41,856 nt of DNA. Source: Curtobacterium sp. GC_Cur_3. GTDB lineage: Bacteria; Actinomycetota; Actinomycetes; Actinomycetales; Microbacteriaceae. Position numbers and translations under genes: made by a program. The notes beneath the pieces are model-generated. The model was not told the DNA's origin, searched no databases, and saw nothing but the letters and a program-made list of their open reading frames with translations. Positions 7,426-15,710 of the stretch are shown here, piece by piece. The stretch spans positions 1 through 41,856 of the forward strand of contig NZ_JALNUI010000030.1 in NCBI RefSeq assembly GCF_026544205.1, given 5' to 3'. Every line of letters starts with the position of its first letter. The first letter of the stretch is position 1.

Positions 7426-8340
7426 ATGACCGCACCGGTCGACCCGTCCGACACGTTCCGCGACTACGCCCACCCCGAACGGCTGGTCTCGACCGCGTGG
7501 CTGCAGGACCAGCTCGACGCCGGAGCCGTCGGCACTGCGGACCTCGTGGTGGTGGAGTCCGACGAGGACGTCCTGCTCTACGAGACCGGCCACGTGCCCG
7601 GTTCCGTGAAGATCGACTGGCACACGGACCTCAACGACCCGGTGCAGCGCGACTACATCGACGGCGAGGCCTTCGCCCGTCTCGTCGGCGGCAAGGGGAT
7701 CGGCCGCGACACCACCGTCGTGATCTACGGCGACAAGAACAACTGGTGGGCCGCCTACGCCCTCTGGGTCTTCACGCTCTTCGGCCACGAGGACGTCCGC
7801 CTGCTCGACGGCGGCCGCGCGAAGTGGATCGCCGAGGACCGCCCCGTCACGACCGACCGCTCCGCCGTGACCCCGGCCGAGTACCCCGTCGTCGAGCGTG
7901 ACGACGCCCCGGTCCGCGCGTTCAAGGAGGACGTCCTCGCGCACCTCGGCGAGCCCCTCATCGACGTCCGGAGCGCCCCGGAGTACAGCGGCGACCGCAC
8001 CACCGCGCCGGACTACCCGGAAGAAGGCGCCCTGCGCGGCGGTCACATCCCCACCGCGGTGAACATCCCCTGGGCCACCGCGGCGGCACCGGACGGCACG
8101 TTCAGGTCCCGAGCCGAGCTCGACGCCGTGTACCGCGAGGGCGCCGGCATCGGTGACGCCGACCAGGTCATCGCGTACTGCCGCATCGGGGAGCGCTCGA
8201 GCCACACCTGGTTCGTCCTGCAGCACCTGCTCGGCTACGAGAACGTCCGCAACTACGACGGCTCCTGGACCGAGTGGGGCAGCGCCGTCCGCGTCCCGAT
8301 CGTGCAGGGCACCGAGCCGGGAGCACTGCCGACCCGATGA
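7426..8340 (+). CDS. sseA: Thiosulfate sulfurtransferase (two-domain rhodanese)
   Basis: 304 residues, two tandem rhodanese domains (about 20-135 and 165-300). Only the second carries the active-site loop, [12 protein letters not shown], with Cys252. This loop is nearly identical in type to actinobacterial CysA/SseA enzymes. It transfers sulfane sulfur from thiosulfate to acceptors such as cyanide or thiols. The ATG at 7426 is preceded by AAGGAGG at 7412-7418; a longer in-frame upstream extension is rejected. It overlaps sufE by 4 nt (ATGA), so the two are translationally coupled and probably hand sulfur into Fe-S cluster assembly. Confidence 0.93.
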   Translation: MTAPVDPSDTFRDYAHPERLVSTAWLQDQLDAGAVGTADLVVVESDEDVLLYETGHVPGSVKIDWHTDLNDPVQRDYIDGEAFARLVGGKGIGRDTTVVIYGDKNNWWAAYALWVFTLFGHEDVRLLDGGRAKWIAEDRPVTTDRSAVTPAEYPVVERDDAPVRAFKEDVLAHLGEPLIDVRSAPEYSGDRTTAPDYPEEGALRGGHIPTAVNIPWATAAAPDGTFRSRAELDAVYREGAGIGDADQVIAYCRIGERSSHTWFVLQHLLGYENVRNYDGSWTEWGSAVRVPIVQGTEPGALPTR

Positions 8341-8786
8341 GCGACACCACCGAGCTCCCCACCGTCCTCGCCGAGACCCGCGACGACTTCCTCGCGCTGA
8401 CCCAGGCCGACCGGCTGCAGCTGCTCCTCGAGTTCTCGAACGAGCTCCCCGCACTGCCGGAGCGGCTGCAGGGCCATGAGGACGAACTCGAACGGGTGGA
8501 GGAGTGCCAGTCCCCCGTGTTCATCCTCGTCACCGTGGGTGAGGACGGCGACGCACCCGACGTCGTCCGCATGCACGCCACCGCCCCGCGCGAGTCCCCG
8601 ACCACGCGCGGCTTCGCGTCGATCCTGGCGCAGGGCCTGTCCGGCCTGACCGTTGACCAGGTGCTCGCCGTGCCGGCGGACTACCCGCTCACCATCGGGC
8701 TGTCCGAGGCGGTCAGCCCTCTGCGCATCCGCGGCATGGTCGGCATGCTCGGCCGCGTCCAGCGGCAGGTGCGCGCGCTGGGCTGA
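8337..8786 (+). CDS. sufE: SufE family sulfur acceptor protein
   Basis: 149 residues. The acceptor Cys57 lies in [10 protein letters not shown], the SufE signature ECQS-V. The C-terminal Gly-Leu-rich helix ([20 protein letters not shown]) is also typical. SufE takes sulfur as a persulfide from a cysteine desulfurase for Fe-S assembly. Here it is the second gene of a two-gene operon with a rhodanese, starting on the ATGA that contains the sseA stop. This pairing suggests it can also accept sulfur from thiosulfate via SseA. No SufS or other Suf gene lies nearby. Confidence 0.9.
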   Translation: MSDTTELPTVLAETRDDFLALTQADRLQLLLEFSNELPALPERLQGHEDELERVEECQSPVFILVTVGEDGDAPDVVRMHATAPRESPTTRGFASILAQGLSGLTVDQVLAVPADYPLTIGLSEAVSPLRIRGMVGMLGRVQRQVRALG

Positions 8787-8798
8787 GCGTTCGCGTCC

Positions 8799-8844
8799 AC
8801 GGACTGGAGGCCCGGTGCCAGCTGGCACCGGGCCTCCAGTCCGT
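8799..8844. terminator. 46-bp perfect palindrome terminator
   Basis: Bases 8799-8844 form a perfect inverted repeat centred on AGCT, with the arm ACGGACTGGAGGCCCGGTGC. It sits between the converging sufE and hydrolase stops and shares arm sequence with the hairpins at 3734, 17698 and 32328. Confidence 0.9.
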
Positions 8845-8854
8845 CCCGCGGGGA

Positions 8855-10078
8855 CTACCGGGCCGTGGTCGCGCCCTGCGGCCGGACCACCTCGGTCAGC
8901 CACGCGAGGATCCTGGTGTCGAACCAGTCGGCGTCGTGGTTCCAGAGCTTGGTGTGCCGGGCCTCGTGCGCGACCTCGAGCCGGACCAGGTCCGGGCGGG
9001 CCTCGGCCAGGGCGTGCGACGCGGAGGACGGCACGAAGCCGTCGTCGTCGCTGTGCAGCAGCAGGATCGGCACGGTCAGCTCGTCGGCGCGCGCGACCAT
9101 GTCGAGCTCGCGGAGGTCGACCGGCTGCGCGAGCCCGGCCAGGCGGTGCAGCACCGGCGTGCGGAGCACCCGCTGCGCGACCTTCCTGACCACCCGCGGC
9201 AGGCGCATCGCCCGGCTCTGGGACTTCAGCACCGCGTGCCAGTCGACCACGGCCGACTCGAGCACGACGCCGTCGACCAGGTGTGCGAGCGGCGACCGCA
9301 CGAGGGTCTGCAGGACGACCGCGCCGCCCATCGACCAGCCCATCAGCACCACGCTCGTCGCACCGTGCGCGGCCACCCAGCGGAGGGCGGAGTCGACGTC
9401 CTCCCACTCGGTGGAGCCGAGGCCGTACCGGCCGTCGACGCTCTTCGGCGCGACGCCGTCGTTCCGCCACGAGGCGAGGAGCACCGAGTACCCGGCCGCG
9501 CGGAAGACCGGCAGGGCGCGGATGGTCTCGGCGCGGGTGACGCCGCGGCCGTGCACCAGGACGGCCCAGGGTGCTGCAGGGTCGTCGGCGCGGACGACCC
9601 ACGCGGGCGCAGGGCCGTTCGGGGTCGGGACGTCGACGTCCTCGACCGGGACGTCGAGCTCGCCGGGGGTCAGGTAGAACCAGCCGCCCCACCGGCCGCG
9701 GCGGGCGTCGGTCGGGTCGCCGGCGTCGATCGCGATGATGCGCCGCGTGACCGTCGTGGGCGTGGTGGTGAGGACGTCACCGACGCGCATGTGACCGGTG
9801 CCGCCGCCGAACCACAGGCTGTAGCGGCCCTGCAGCTCGGTGTCCGGCGTGCGCTCCAGGGTCACGGTGCCGTGGATGCGGTCGACCCCGATGATCGGGA
9901 CCCGCTCGGTGCGCTTGCGGTCCGGCGTGACGACCATCCGCGCGATCGCGGCGACGAAGCCCCCGACGACGGCGGTGCCCACGGCAGCGGCGGCGAGACC
10001 GGTCCCGAGGGCGATGAGTCCGGCGGAGCGCGCGGCACCCTGCGCCGGCTCCACGGCGGGTCGCGCGGAACGGGACAT
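8855..10078 (-). CDS. Membrane-anchored alpha/beta hydrolase (acyl-peptidase/esterase type)
   Basis: 407 residues from the ATG at 10078. A transmembrane or anchor helix spans about 18-48. The hydrolase domain occupies about 160-400: oxyanion segment VLVHGRGV (174-180), nucleophile Ser249 in GWSMGG, acidic residue in LLHSDDDGFVP (344-346) and catalytic His375 in EARHTKLW. The region between (55-150) is beta-rich and specific to this family. The fold predicts hydrolysis of an ester or peptide bond near the membrane; the substrate is unknown. I chose 10078 over an in-frame ATG at 10099 because a TAGGCT -10 lies 7 nt upstream of 10078, making 10099 untranscribed. Monocistronic and divergent from DUF3000. 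Confidence 0.82.
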   Translation of the reverse strand: MSRSARPAVEPAQGAARSAGLIALGTGLAAAAVGTAVVGGFVAAIARMVVTPDRKRTERVPIIGVDRIHGTVTLERTPDTELQGRYSLWFGGGTGHMRVGDVLTTTPTTVTRRIIAIDAGDPTDARRGRWGGWFYLTPGELDVPVEDVDVPTPNGPAPAWVVRADDPAAPWAVLVHGRGVTRAETIRALPVFRAAGYSVLLASWRNDGVAPKSVDGRYGLGSTEWEDVDSALRWVAAHGATSVVLMGWSMGGAVVLQTLVRSPLAHLVDGVVLESAVVDWHAVLKSQSRAMRLPRVVRKVAQRVLRTPVLHRLAGLAQPVDLRELDMVARADELTVPILLLHSDDDGFVPSSASHALAEARPDLVRLEVAHEARHTKLWNHDADWFDTRILAWLTEVVRPQGATTAR

Positions 10079-10085
10079 GGTCCGG

Positions 10086-10091
10086 AGCCTA
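10086..10091 (-). promoter_or_regulatory. -10 hexamer TAGGCT, leaderless start of the hydrolase gene
   Basis: Read on the minus strand, TAGGCT ends 7 nt before the ATG at 10078. It overlaps by two bases the oppositely oriented -10 at 10090-10095, so the two divergent promoters share DNA and probably compete for polymerase. Confidence 0.6.
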
Positions 10092-10095
10092 GTCT
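10090..10095 (+). promoter_or_regulatory. -10 hexamer TAGTCT, leaderless start of the DUF3000 gene
   Basis: TAGTCT ends 6 nt before the GTG at 10102 and there is no room for a leader. It is interleaved with the minus-strand -10 at 10086-10091. Confidence 0.6.
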
Positions 10096-10101
10096 GCATT
10101 C

Positions 10102-10698
10102 GTGTCCGACACCCATGAGCCCACGGCCGAACCGGAGGCCTTCGCCGGCCTCCGCGCGTTCGTGTCGACGGGTGGGATCCGCAGCGAGACCACGGTGACC
10201 GAGATCCCGTCGCCGTCCCGCCTCGCCCCGTTCTCGATCGCCCTGGCGGCGGACGTGTCCGGCGTGGAGCACGGGGTCGACTCCGATCTCGGCACCGGCC
10301 GGTTCATCGCGCTGTACGACCCGTCCGAGCCCGCCGGGTGGGCGGGGGCGTTCCGCATCGTGACGTTCGCGCAGGCGCCCCTCGAGCCGGAGATCGGCGT
10401 CGACGAGTTCGTCGCCGACGTGACGTGGAGCTGGCTCGTGGACGCCCTCGCGGCGCACGGGGCCGAGTACGACCACGCGTCGGGCACCGCAACCAAGATC
10501 ATCTCCCGCGGCTACGGCGACCTCGCGGCCCAGGGCGACGGCGCACAGCTGGAGCTCCGGGCGTCGTGGACGCCGCGCGGCACCGACCTCGTCGCGCACG
10601 TCGAGGCCTGGGAGGAGATCGTCGCCATGCTCGCAGGACTCCCGCCGTCGTCGGACGGCGTGACGCTCCTCGGCCCCAGGAGGCTCGCCCGTGACTGA
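10102..10698 (+). CDS. DUF3000 family protein
   Basis: 198 residues, starting at GTG 10102. The family is actinobacterial and found beside the RNase D gene, as here. Characteristic segments are PSRLAPFSIALAADV, GRFIALYDPSEPAGWAG and DEFVADVTWSWLVDAL. No catalytic motif or membrane segment is seen. The protein is acidic, and the C-terminal half contains the repeated pattern of an alpha/beta domain. The 3' end overlaps the RNase D gene by 8 nt, so the two form an operon. The function is unknown; context suggests a role alongside RNA processing. Confidence 0.88.
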   Translation: MSDTHEPTAEPEAFAGLRAFVSTGGIRSETTVTEIPSPSRLAPFSIALAADVSGVEHGVDSDLGTGRFIALYDPSEPAGWAGAFRIVTFAQAPLEPEIGVDEFVADVTWSWLVDALAAHGAEYDHASGTATKIISRGYGDLAAQGDGAQLELRASWTPRGTDLVAHVEAWEEIVAMLAGLPPSSDGVTLLGPRRLARD

Positions 10699-12139
10699 CC
10701 CCGCTGCTCCCCGCCGCGTCCCGATCGACCCGTTCGCCGTGCCGGAGTCGGTGCGGGCGGCGGCGGACGCGCCGCGGGCTGACGCCCCTGCCGCTGCCGC
10801 TGCCGCTGTCCCTGCCGCCACGGCCCCCGCGGACGTCCCGGCCGCCGCTGACGTCCCGGCCGCGGCTGACGTCCCAGCCGCCGCTGACGTCCCGGCCTCC
10901 GCTGACGCCACGTCCACGGCCCCGTCCTTCGAGGCGGCCCACGACGCCGTCAAGGTCATCGAGTCGCGCGAGGACTACCTCGCCGCCGTCGAGCGCATCG
11001 CCGCCGGGCACGGGCCGGTCGCGGTCGACGCCGAGCGTGCCAGTGGCTACCGCTACTCCCAGCGCGCGTACCTCATCCAGGTGTTCCGCCGCGGTGCCGG
11101 TGCCTTCCTGTTCGACCCGATCACCATCCAGGACTTCCGCGAGCTGCAGGACGCGATCGTCGACGAGGAGTGGCTGTTCCACGCCGCGTCGCAGGACCTC
11201 CCCTGCCTGCGCGAGGTCGGCCTCGTCCCGACGCGCATCTTCGACACCGAGCTCGGCGCCCGCATCGCCGGGTTCCCGCGCGTCGGCCTCGGTGCCGTCG
11301 TCGAGCAGCTCCTCGGGATCACGCTCGCGAAGGCGCACTCGGCCGCCGACTGGTCGACCCGTCCGCTGCCGCAGTCGTGGCTCGTGTACGCATCGCTCGA
11401 CGTGGAGCTGCTCCCCGACCTCCGCGACGCCCTCGCCGCGCAGCTCGAGGAGGCCGGCAAGACGCAGATCGCCCAGCAGGAGTTCCACGCCGTGCTGAGC
11501 CGCGCCCCGAAGCCACCGAAGGCCGAGCCGTGGCGCCGCCTGTCCGGCATGCACGCGCTCCGGGGGCAGCGCGCCCTCGCCATCGCCCGGTCCCTGTGGG
11601 AGGCGCGCGACGCCTTCGCCCAGGAGACCGACATCGCCCCGGGTCGCACCATCCCGGACTCCGCCATCGTCGCCGCCGCCGCAGCTGCCCCGGAGTCCCG
11701 CAAGGACCTGTCGGCGGTCAAGGCCTTCACCGGCCGCGCGAGCCGCTCCGAACTCGACCGCTGGTGGGCCGCCGTCGAGGCCGGACGCACGACCGAGGAC
11801 CTCCCGAAGCTCCGCGGCCGTGGCGAGCCGACCCTGCCGCCGCCCCGCGCGTGGGCCGACCGGAACCCCGAGGCCGACCGCCGGTACAAGGCCGCACGTG
11901 CGGCCGTCGCCGCGCGGGCCGAGGAGCTCGACATCCCGCTGGAGAACCTCCTCACCCCGGACACGCTCCGGACGGTGGCGTGGGAACCGCCGGCGGACGT
12001 CTCGACCGCGGGTGTCGCAGCGGCCCTCGTGGCCCTCGACGCGCGCCCCTGGCAGGTCGAGGAGACCGCCGCCCGCATCGCCGAGGCGTTTGTGGCAGGC
12101 GGACAGGACGACGGCGGGGCGACTCCCGCCTCGTCGTAG
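10691..12139 (+). CDS. rnd: Ribonuclease D with HRDC domain
   Basis: 482 residues. The 3'-5' exonuclease domain of the DEDD type covers about 80-270: Exo I GPVAVDAERASGYRYS, Exo II LFHAASQDLPCLREVGL and Exo III WLVYASLDVELLPDL. An HRDC domain follows (about 275-350, RRLSGMHALRGQRALAIARSLW), then a C-terminal helical domain. It trims tRNA and other RNA 3' ends. Residues 20-75 before the nuclease are Ala/Pro/Asp-rich low complexity with four DVPAAA-type hexapeptides (10832-10903). The GTG start overlaps DUF3000 by 8 nt. Confidence 0.93.
   Translation: MTDPAAPRRVPIDPFAVPESVRAAADAPRADAPAAAAAAVPAATAPADVPAAADVPAAADVPAAADVPASADATSTAPSFEAAHDAVKVIESREDYLAAVERIAAGHGPVAVDAERASGYRYSQRAYLIQVFRRGAGAFLFDPITIQDFRELQDAIVDEEWLFHAASQDLPCLREVGLVPTRIFDTELGARIAGFPRVGLGAVVEQLLGITLAKAHSAADWSTRPLPQSWLVYASLDVELLPDLRDALAAQLEEAGKTQIAQQEFHAVLSRAPKPPKAEPWRRLSGMHALRGQRALAIARSLWEARDAFAQETDIAPGRTIPDSAIVAAAAAAPESRKDLSAVKAFTGRASRSELDRWWAAVEAGRTTEDLPKLRGRGEPTLPPPRAWADRNPEADRRYKAARAAVAARAEELDIPLENLLTPDTLRTVAWEPPADVSTAGVAAALVALDARPWQVEETAARIAEAFVAGGQDDGGATPASS
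10832..10903 (+). repeat. Four 18-bp tandem repeats inside the RNase D gene
   Basis: Units at 10832, 10850, 10868 and 10886 encode DVPAAA three times and then DVPASA. They lie in the linker before the nuclease domain and stay in frame. Confidence 0.9.
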
Positions 12140-12195
12140 GAACCGACCAACCGACATGCGGCCCCTCAGCCGCGGGGCATAGCGTCGGGTCGTCG

Positions 12196-12214
12196 CCGGG
12201 GTCTGCCCCGGCCA
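12196..12214. other. Small GC hairpin in the rnd-fadA spacer
   Basis: GCCGGGG and CCCCGGC face each other around a short loop, about 60 nt after the RNase D stop. The 132-nt spacer (12140-12271) holds no gene. This may be a weak terminator or an mRNA processing structure. Confidence 0.35.
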
Positions 12215-12271
12215 GGGTCAGGACGCGACCGAGCGCCCTGACTCGATCGATGTGGATCTGTGGAGGCCAGC

Positions 12272-13483
12272 TTGGCAAAGGCATCAGACGTCGTGTTCGT
12301 CGACGGCGTGCGGACACCGTTCGGACGCGCCGGGGAGAAGGGGGTGTTCTGGCGGACCCGCGCCGACGACCTCGCCGTGCACGCGATGCGTGGACTGCTC
12401 GACCGGAACAGCTCCCTCGACGGAGCCGCCGTCGACGACGTCGCCGTCGCCGCGACGACCCAGCAGGGCGACCAGGGCCTGACCCTCGGCCGCACCGTGG
12501 GCATGCTCGCCGGTCTGCCGAAGTCCGTCCCGGGCTACGCGATCGACCGCATGTGCGCAGGTGCCATGACGAGCGTCACGACGCTCGCGGGTGCGATCGC
12601 CTTCGGTGCCGCCGACATCGCCATCGCCGGCGGCGTCGAGCACATGGGCCGCCACCCGATGGGCTTCAACGCGGACCCCAACCCCCGATTCGTCGCGGAG
12701 CGCATGGTCTCGAGCGACGCCCTGGTCATGGGTGCCACCGCCGAGCGCCTGCACGACCGCTTCCCCGCCATCACGAAGGACCGCACCGACGCCTTCGCGG
12801 TGCAGTCCCAACAGCGCTACGCCGCCGCCTGGGGCGCCGGCAAGCTGCAGCCGGACGTCATCCCGGTCGAGGTCAACACCGGCCAGGGCTGGGACATCGT
12901 GTCCTCCGACGAGCCGCCGCGTCCCGGCACCACCCTGGAGGCCCTGGCCGCGCTGAAGACGCCGTTCCGGCCCCACGGACGGGTCACCGCCGGCAACGCC
13001 GCGGGCCTCAACGACGGCGCGACGATGAGCCTGCTCGCCTCGTCCGCCGGCGCAGCCGAGCACGGCCTGCCGACGAAGATGCGCATGGTCTCGTTCGCCT
13101 TCGCGGGCGTCGAGCCCGAGGTCATGGGCGTCGGCCCGGTGCCCGCCACCGACAAGGCGCTGTCGAAGGCCGGCCTGTCGATCGACGACATCGGCCTGTT
13201 CGAGATCAACGAGGCGTTCGCCGTCCAGGTGCTCGCCTTCCTCGACAACTACGGCATCGCGCAGGACTCCCCGAACGTCAACGCCTGGGGTGGCGCGATC
13301 GCCGTCGGGCACCCGCTGGCGTCGAGCGGCGTCCGCCTGATGAACCAGCTCGCGGCGCAGTTCGCCGAGCGTCCCGACGTCAAGTACGGCATCACGACGA
13401 TGTGCATCGGGCTCGGCCAGGGCGGGACCGTCATCTGGGAGAACCCCTCGTTCAGCAAGTCCGCGGCACGGAAGGCGGCCTGA
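12272..13483 (+). CDS. fadA: Acetyl-CoA C-acyltransferase (beta-ketothiolase)
   Basis: 403 residues. I chose the TTG at 12272 because GGAGG ends 5 nt before it; a GTG at 12260 would overlap that ribosome site. The thiolase triad is complete: nucleophile Cys95 in RMCAGAMTS, His in GHPLASSG and Cys in CIGLGQGG near the C-terminus; the NEAFAVQ motif is also present. It performs the last step of fatty-acid beta-oxidation, cleaving 3-ketoacyl-CoA to acetyl-CoA. The fadB gene follows after 2 nt, so the two form the trifunctional beta-oxidation complex operon. Confidence 0.95.
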   Translation: MAKASDVVFVDGVRTPFGRAGEKGVFWRTRADDLAVHAMRGLLDRNSSLDGAAVDDVAVAATTQQGDQGLTLGRTVGMLAGLPKSVPGYAIDRMCAGAMTSVTTLAGAIAFGAADIAIAGGVEHMGRHPMGFNADPNPRFVAERMVSSDALVMGATAERLHDRFPAITKDRTDAFAVQSQQRYAAAWGAGKLQPDVIPVEVNTGQGWDIVSSDEPPRPGTTLEALAALKTPFRPHGRVTAGNAAGLNDGATMSLLASSAGAAEHGLPTKMRMVSFAFAGVEPEVMGVGPVPATDKALSKAGLSIDDIGLFEINEAFAVQVLAFLDNYGIAQDSPNVNAWGGAIAVGHPLASSGVRLMNQLAAQFAERPDVKYGITTMCIGLGQGGTVIWENPSFSKSAARKAA

Positions 13484-13485
13484 CC

Positions 13486-15624
13486 ATGACCATCGCCGAG
13501 AACGACCAGCTGACCGCCCTGAGCAAGGACGAGGTCGTCACCCACTCGTACGTCAAGCACGTCGCGCTGCCCTCCGGCGGCACGCTCGCGCTCATCACCC
13601 TCGACAACGGCAAGGACTACAAGCGCCCCTCGACGCTCGGTCCGCGCACCCTGCGCGAGCTCTCCGACGTGCTGGACTCCCTGCGCGCTGCGGCGTCGAA
13701 GGGCGAGGTCCAGGCCGTCGCGGTCACGGGCAAGGAGTACTGCTTCGCCGCCGGGGCCGACCTGTCCCAGGCGTCGTCGGTGCCCTCGCGCGAGGTCGCC
13801 CACGACCTGGCTGCCCTGGGGCACGCGACCCTCCGCAAGTTCTCCGACCTGGGCGTGCCTTCGTTCGCGTTCGTGAACGGCATCGCGCTCGGCGGTGGCC
13901 TCGAGGTCGCACTGCACTGCACGTACCGGGTGTTCTCGTCCGCCGCACAGGGCATCGGCCTGCCCGAGGTCTTCCTCGGCATCATCCCCGGCTGGGGCGG
14001 TGCGACGCTGCTCCCCCGCCTGATCGGCCCGGAGAAGGCGCTCCGCGTCATCGTCGAGAACCCGCTCAAGAACAACCGCCTGATGGACGGTGCAGCCGCC
14101 GTCGACCTCGGCATCGGCGACGCCCTCATCCCGTCGGTGACCTTCCTGCCGTCCGCGGTCGCCTGGGCCGACGGCGTGGTCGCCGGTCGCACCAAGGTCG
14201 TCCGGAAGAACGAGCCGGGCATGCTCGAGAAGGCCGCGTGGGGCACGGTCGTCAAGGTCGCACGCTCGCAGGTCGCGTCGAAGATCGGCACCGTGCCGAA
14301 GTCGCCGTTCCGTGCGCTCGACCTCGTCGCCGCCGCCAAGTCCGGGTCGCTCGACGAGCGGTTCGCCGGTGAGGACGACGCGCTCGCGGACCTGCTCTCC
14401 GGCGACCAGTTCGCTGCGTCGATGTACGCGTTCGACCTCGTGCAGAAGCGTGCGAAACGACCGGTCGGTGCCCCGGAGGGCGTCGAGGCGAAGAAGATCA
14501 CGAAGGTCGGCGTCCTCGGCGCCGGGCTCATGGCGTCGCAGTTCGCGCTGCTGTTCGCCCGTCGGCTCGGGGTCCCCGTCGTCATCACCGACGTCTCGCA
14601 GGAACGCGTCGATGCCGGTGTCGCACGGATCCGCCAGTCCGTCGAGGAGATGCTCGCCAAGGGCCGCGTCTCGCAGGACGATGCGAACCGCATCACCGCG
14701 CTCGTCAGCGGTTCGGTGTCGTACGACGCCTTCGCCGACGCCGACTGGGTGATCGAGGCCGTCTTCGAGGAGATGTCCGTCAAGCAGGACGTGTTCCGCA
14801 AGATCGAGCAGGTCATCGCTCCCGACGCGATCCTCGCCACGAACACCTCGTCGCTGTCCGTCGACGAGATGGCCTCGGTGCTCCAGCACCCGGAGCGCCT
14901 GGTCGGGTTCCACTTCTTCAACCCCGTCGCGGTGATGCCGCTGCTCGAGGTCGTCCGGGCGTCCCAGACGTCCGACGAGGCCGTCGCCACCGCGTTGGCC
15001 GTCGCGAAGACCCTGAAGAAGACCGCGATCGTCACGGCGGACCAGCCGGGCTTCGTCGTCAACCGGGTGCTCGCCCGGGTGCTCGGCGAGGCGATGCGTG
15101 GCGTCGAGGAGGGCACCCCGTTCGAGACCGTGGCGGAGGGCGCCGCTCCCCTGGGGCTGCCGATGTCGCCGTTCGAGCTGCTCGAGCTCGTCGGCCTGCC
15201 CGTCGGTGCGCACGTGCTCGACTCGCACCACGCCGCCTGGCCCGAGCGCTTCTACCCTGGCGACGGGCTGAAGCGGATCGCCGAGCACGGCACGATCCTC
15301 ACCCGCGACAAGAAGGGCTCGGTGACCGGGTACGACCCCGCTGCCGTGAAGCTCGTCGCACCGTCGAAGAAGGACGCCGCACCGGTGGACGCTGCCGAGA
15401 TGCAGCGCCGCTTCGAGGACGCCCTCGCCGACGAGGTGCACCGCATGCTCGAGGACGAGGTCGTGCAGCACGTCGAGGAGATCGACCTCGGGCTGATCCT
15501 CGGCGCGGGCTACCCGTTCCAGGCCGGTGGCATCAGCCCCTACCTCGACCGGAGTGGTGCGTCCGAGCGCGTCTTCGGCGGAGCGTTCCACGAGCCTCGA
15601 ATCGTCGGCCCCGCCTCCCGCTGA
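13486..15624 (+). CDS. fadB: Fatty acid oxidation complex alpha subunit (enoyl-CoA hydratase / 3-hydroxyacyl-CoA dehydrogenase)
   Basis: 712 residues. The N-terminal crotonase domain covers about 20-300, with the oxyanion-hole segments AGADLSQ and GGGLEVALH and the catalytic loop LPEVFLGIIPGWGG. The NAD-binding domain starts about 340 with VGVLGAGLMASQFALLFARR (GxGxMxxxxA). HFFNPVAVMPLLEVV and the catalytic His/Glu region follow, then the C-terminal 3HCDH domain. It converts trans-2-enoyl-CoA to 3-ketoacyl-CoA. The frame is open far upstream, but ATG 13486 just after the fadA stop is the natural start. It ends at a 40-bp palindrome shared with dxs. Confidence 0.95.
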   Translation: MTIAENDQLTALSKDEVVTHSYVKHVALPSGGTLALITLDNGKDYKRPSTLGPRTLRELSDVLDSLRAAASKGEVQAVAVTGKEYCFAAGADLSQASSVPSREVAHDLAALGHATLRKFSDLGVPSFAFVNGIALGGGLEVALHCTYRVFSSAAQGIGLPEVFLGIIPGWGGATLLPRLIGPEKALRVIVENPLKNNRLMDGAAAVDLGIGDALIPSVTFLPSAVAWADGVVAGRTKVVRKNEPGMLEKAAWGTVVKVARSQVASKIGTVPKSPFRALDLVAAAKSGSLDERFAGEDDALADLLSGDQFAASMYAFDLVQKRAKRPVGAPEGVEAKKITKVGVLGAGLMASQFALLFARRLGVPVVITDVSQERVDAGVARIRQSVEEMLAKGRVSQDDANRITALVSGSVSYDAFADADWVIEAVFEEMSVKQDVFRKIEQVIAPDAILATNTSSLSVDEMASVLQHPERLVGFHFFNPVAVMPLLEVVRASQTSDEAVATALAVAKTLKKTAIVTADQPGFVVNRVLARVLGEAMRGVEEGTPFETVAEGAAPLGLPMSPFELLELVGLPVGAHVLDSHHAAWPERFYPGDGLKRIAEHGTILTRDKKGSVTGYDPAAVKLVAPSKKDAAPVDAAEMQRRFEDALADEVHRMLEDEVVQHVEEIDLGLILGAGYPFQAGGISPYLDRSGASERVFGGAFHEPRIVGPASR

Positions 15625-15650
15625 CGGTCGCCCGCTCACAGCACCACACA

Positions 15651-15690
15651 ACGGACACAGCACCACGGGATCCCGTGGTGCTGTGTCCGT
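15651..15690. terminator. 40-bp perfect palindrome between fadB and dxs
   Basis: Perfect inverted repeat centred on GATC, with the arm ACGGACACAGCACCACGGGA. It is placed between the converging fadB and dxs stops and followed by TTT on the plus strand. Confidence 0.9.
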
Positions 15691-15710
15691 TTCCCGGTGC
15701 GGTGCGCGCG

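Noticed and set aside
13249..15666. An 805-codon minus-strand frame opposite fadB
   Set aside because: Shadow of fadB; composition is Arg/Asp/Leu-rich without any recognisable motif and there is no credible start.
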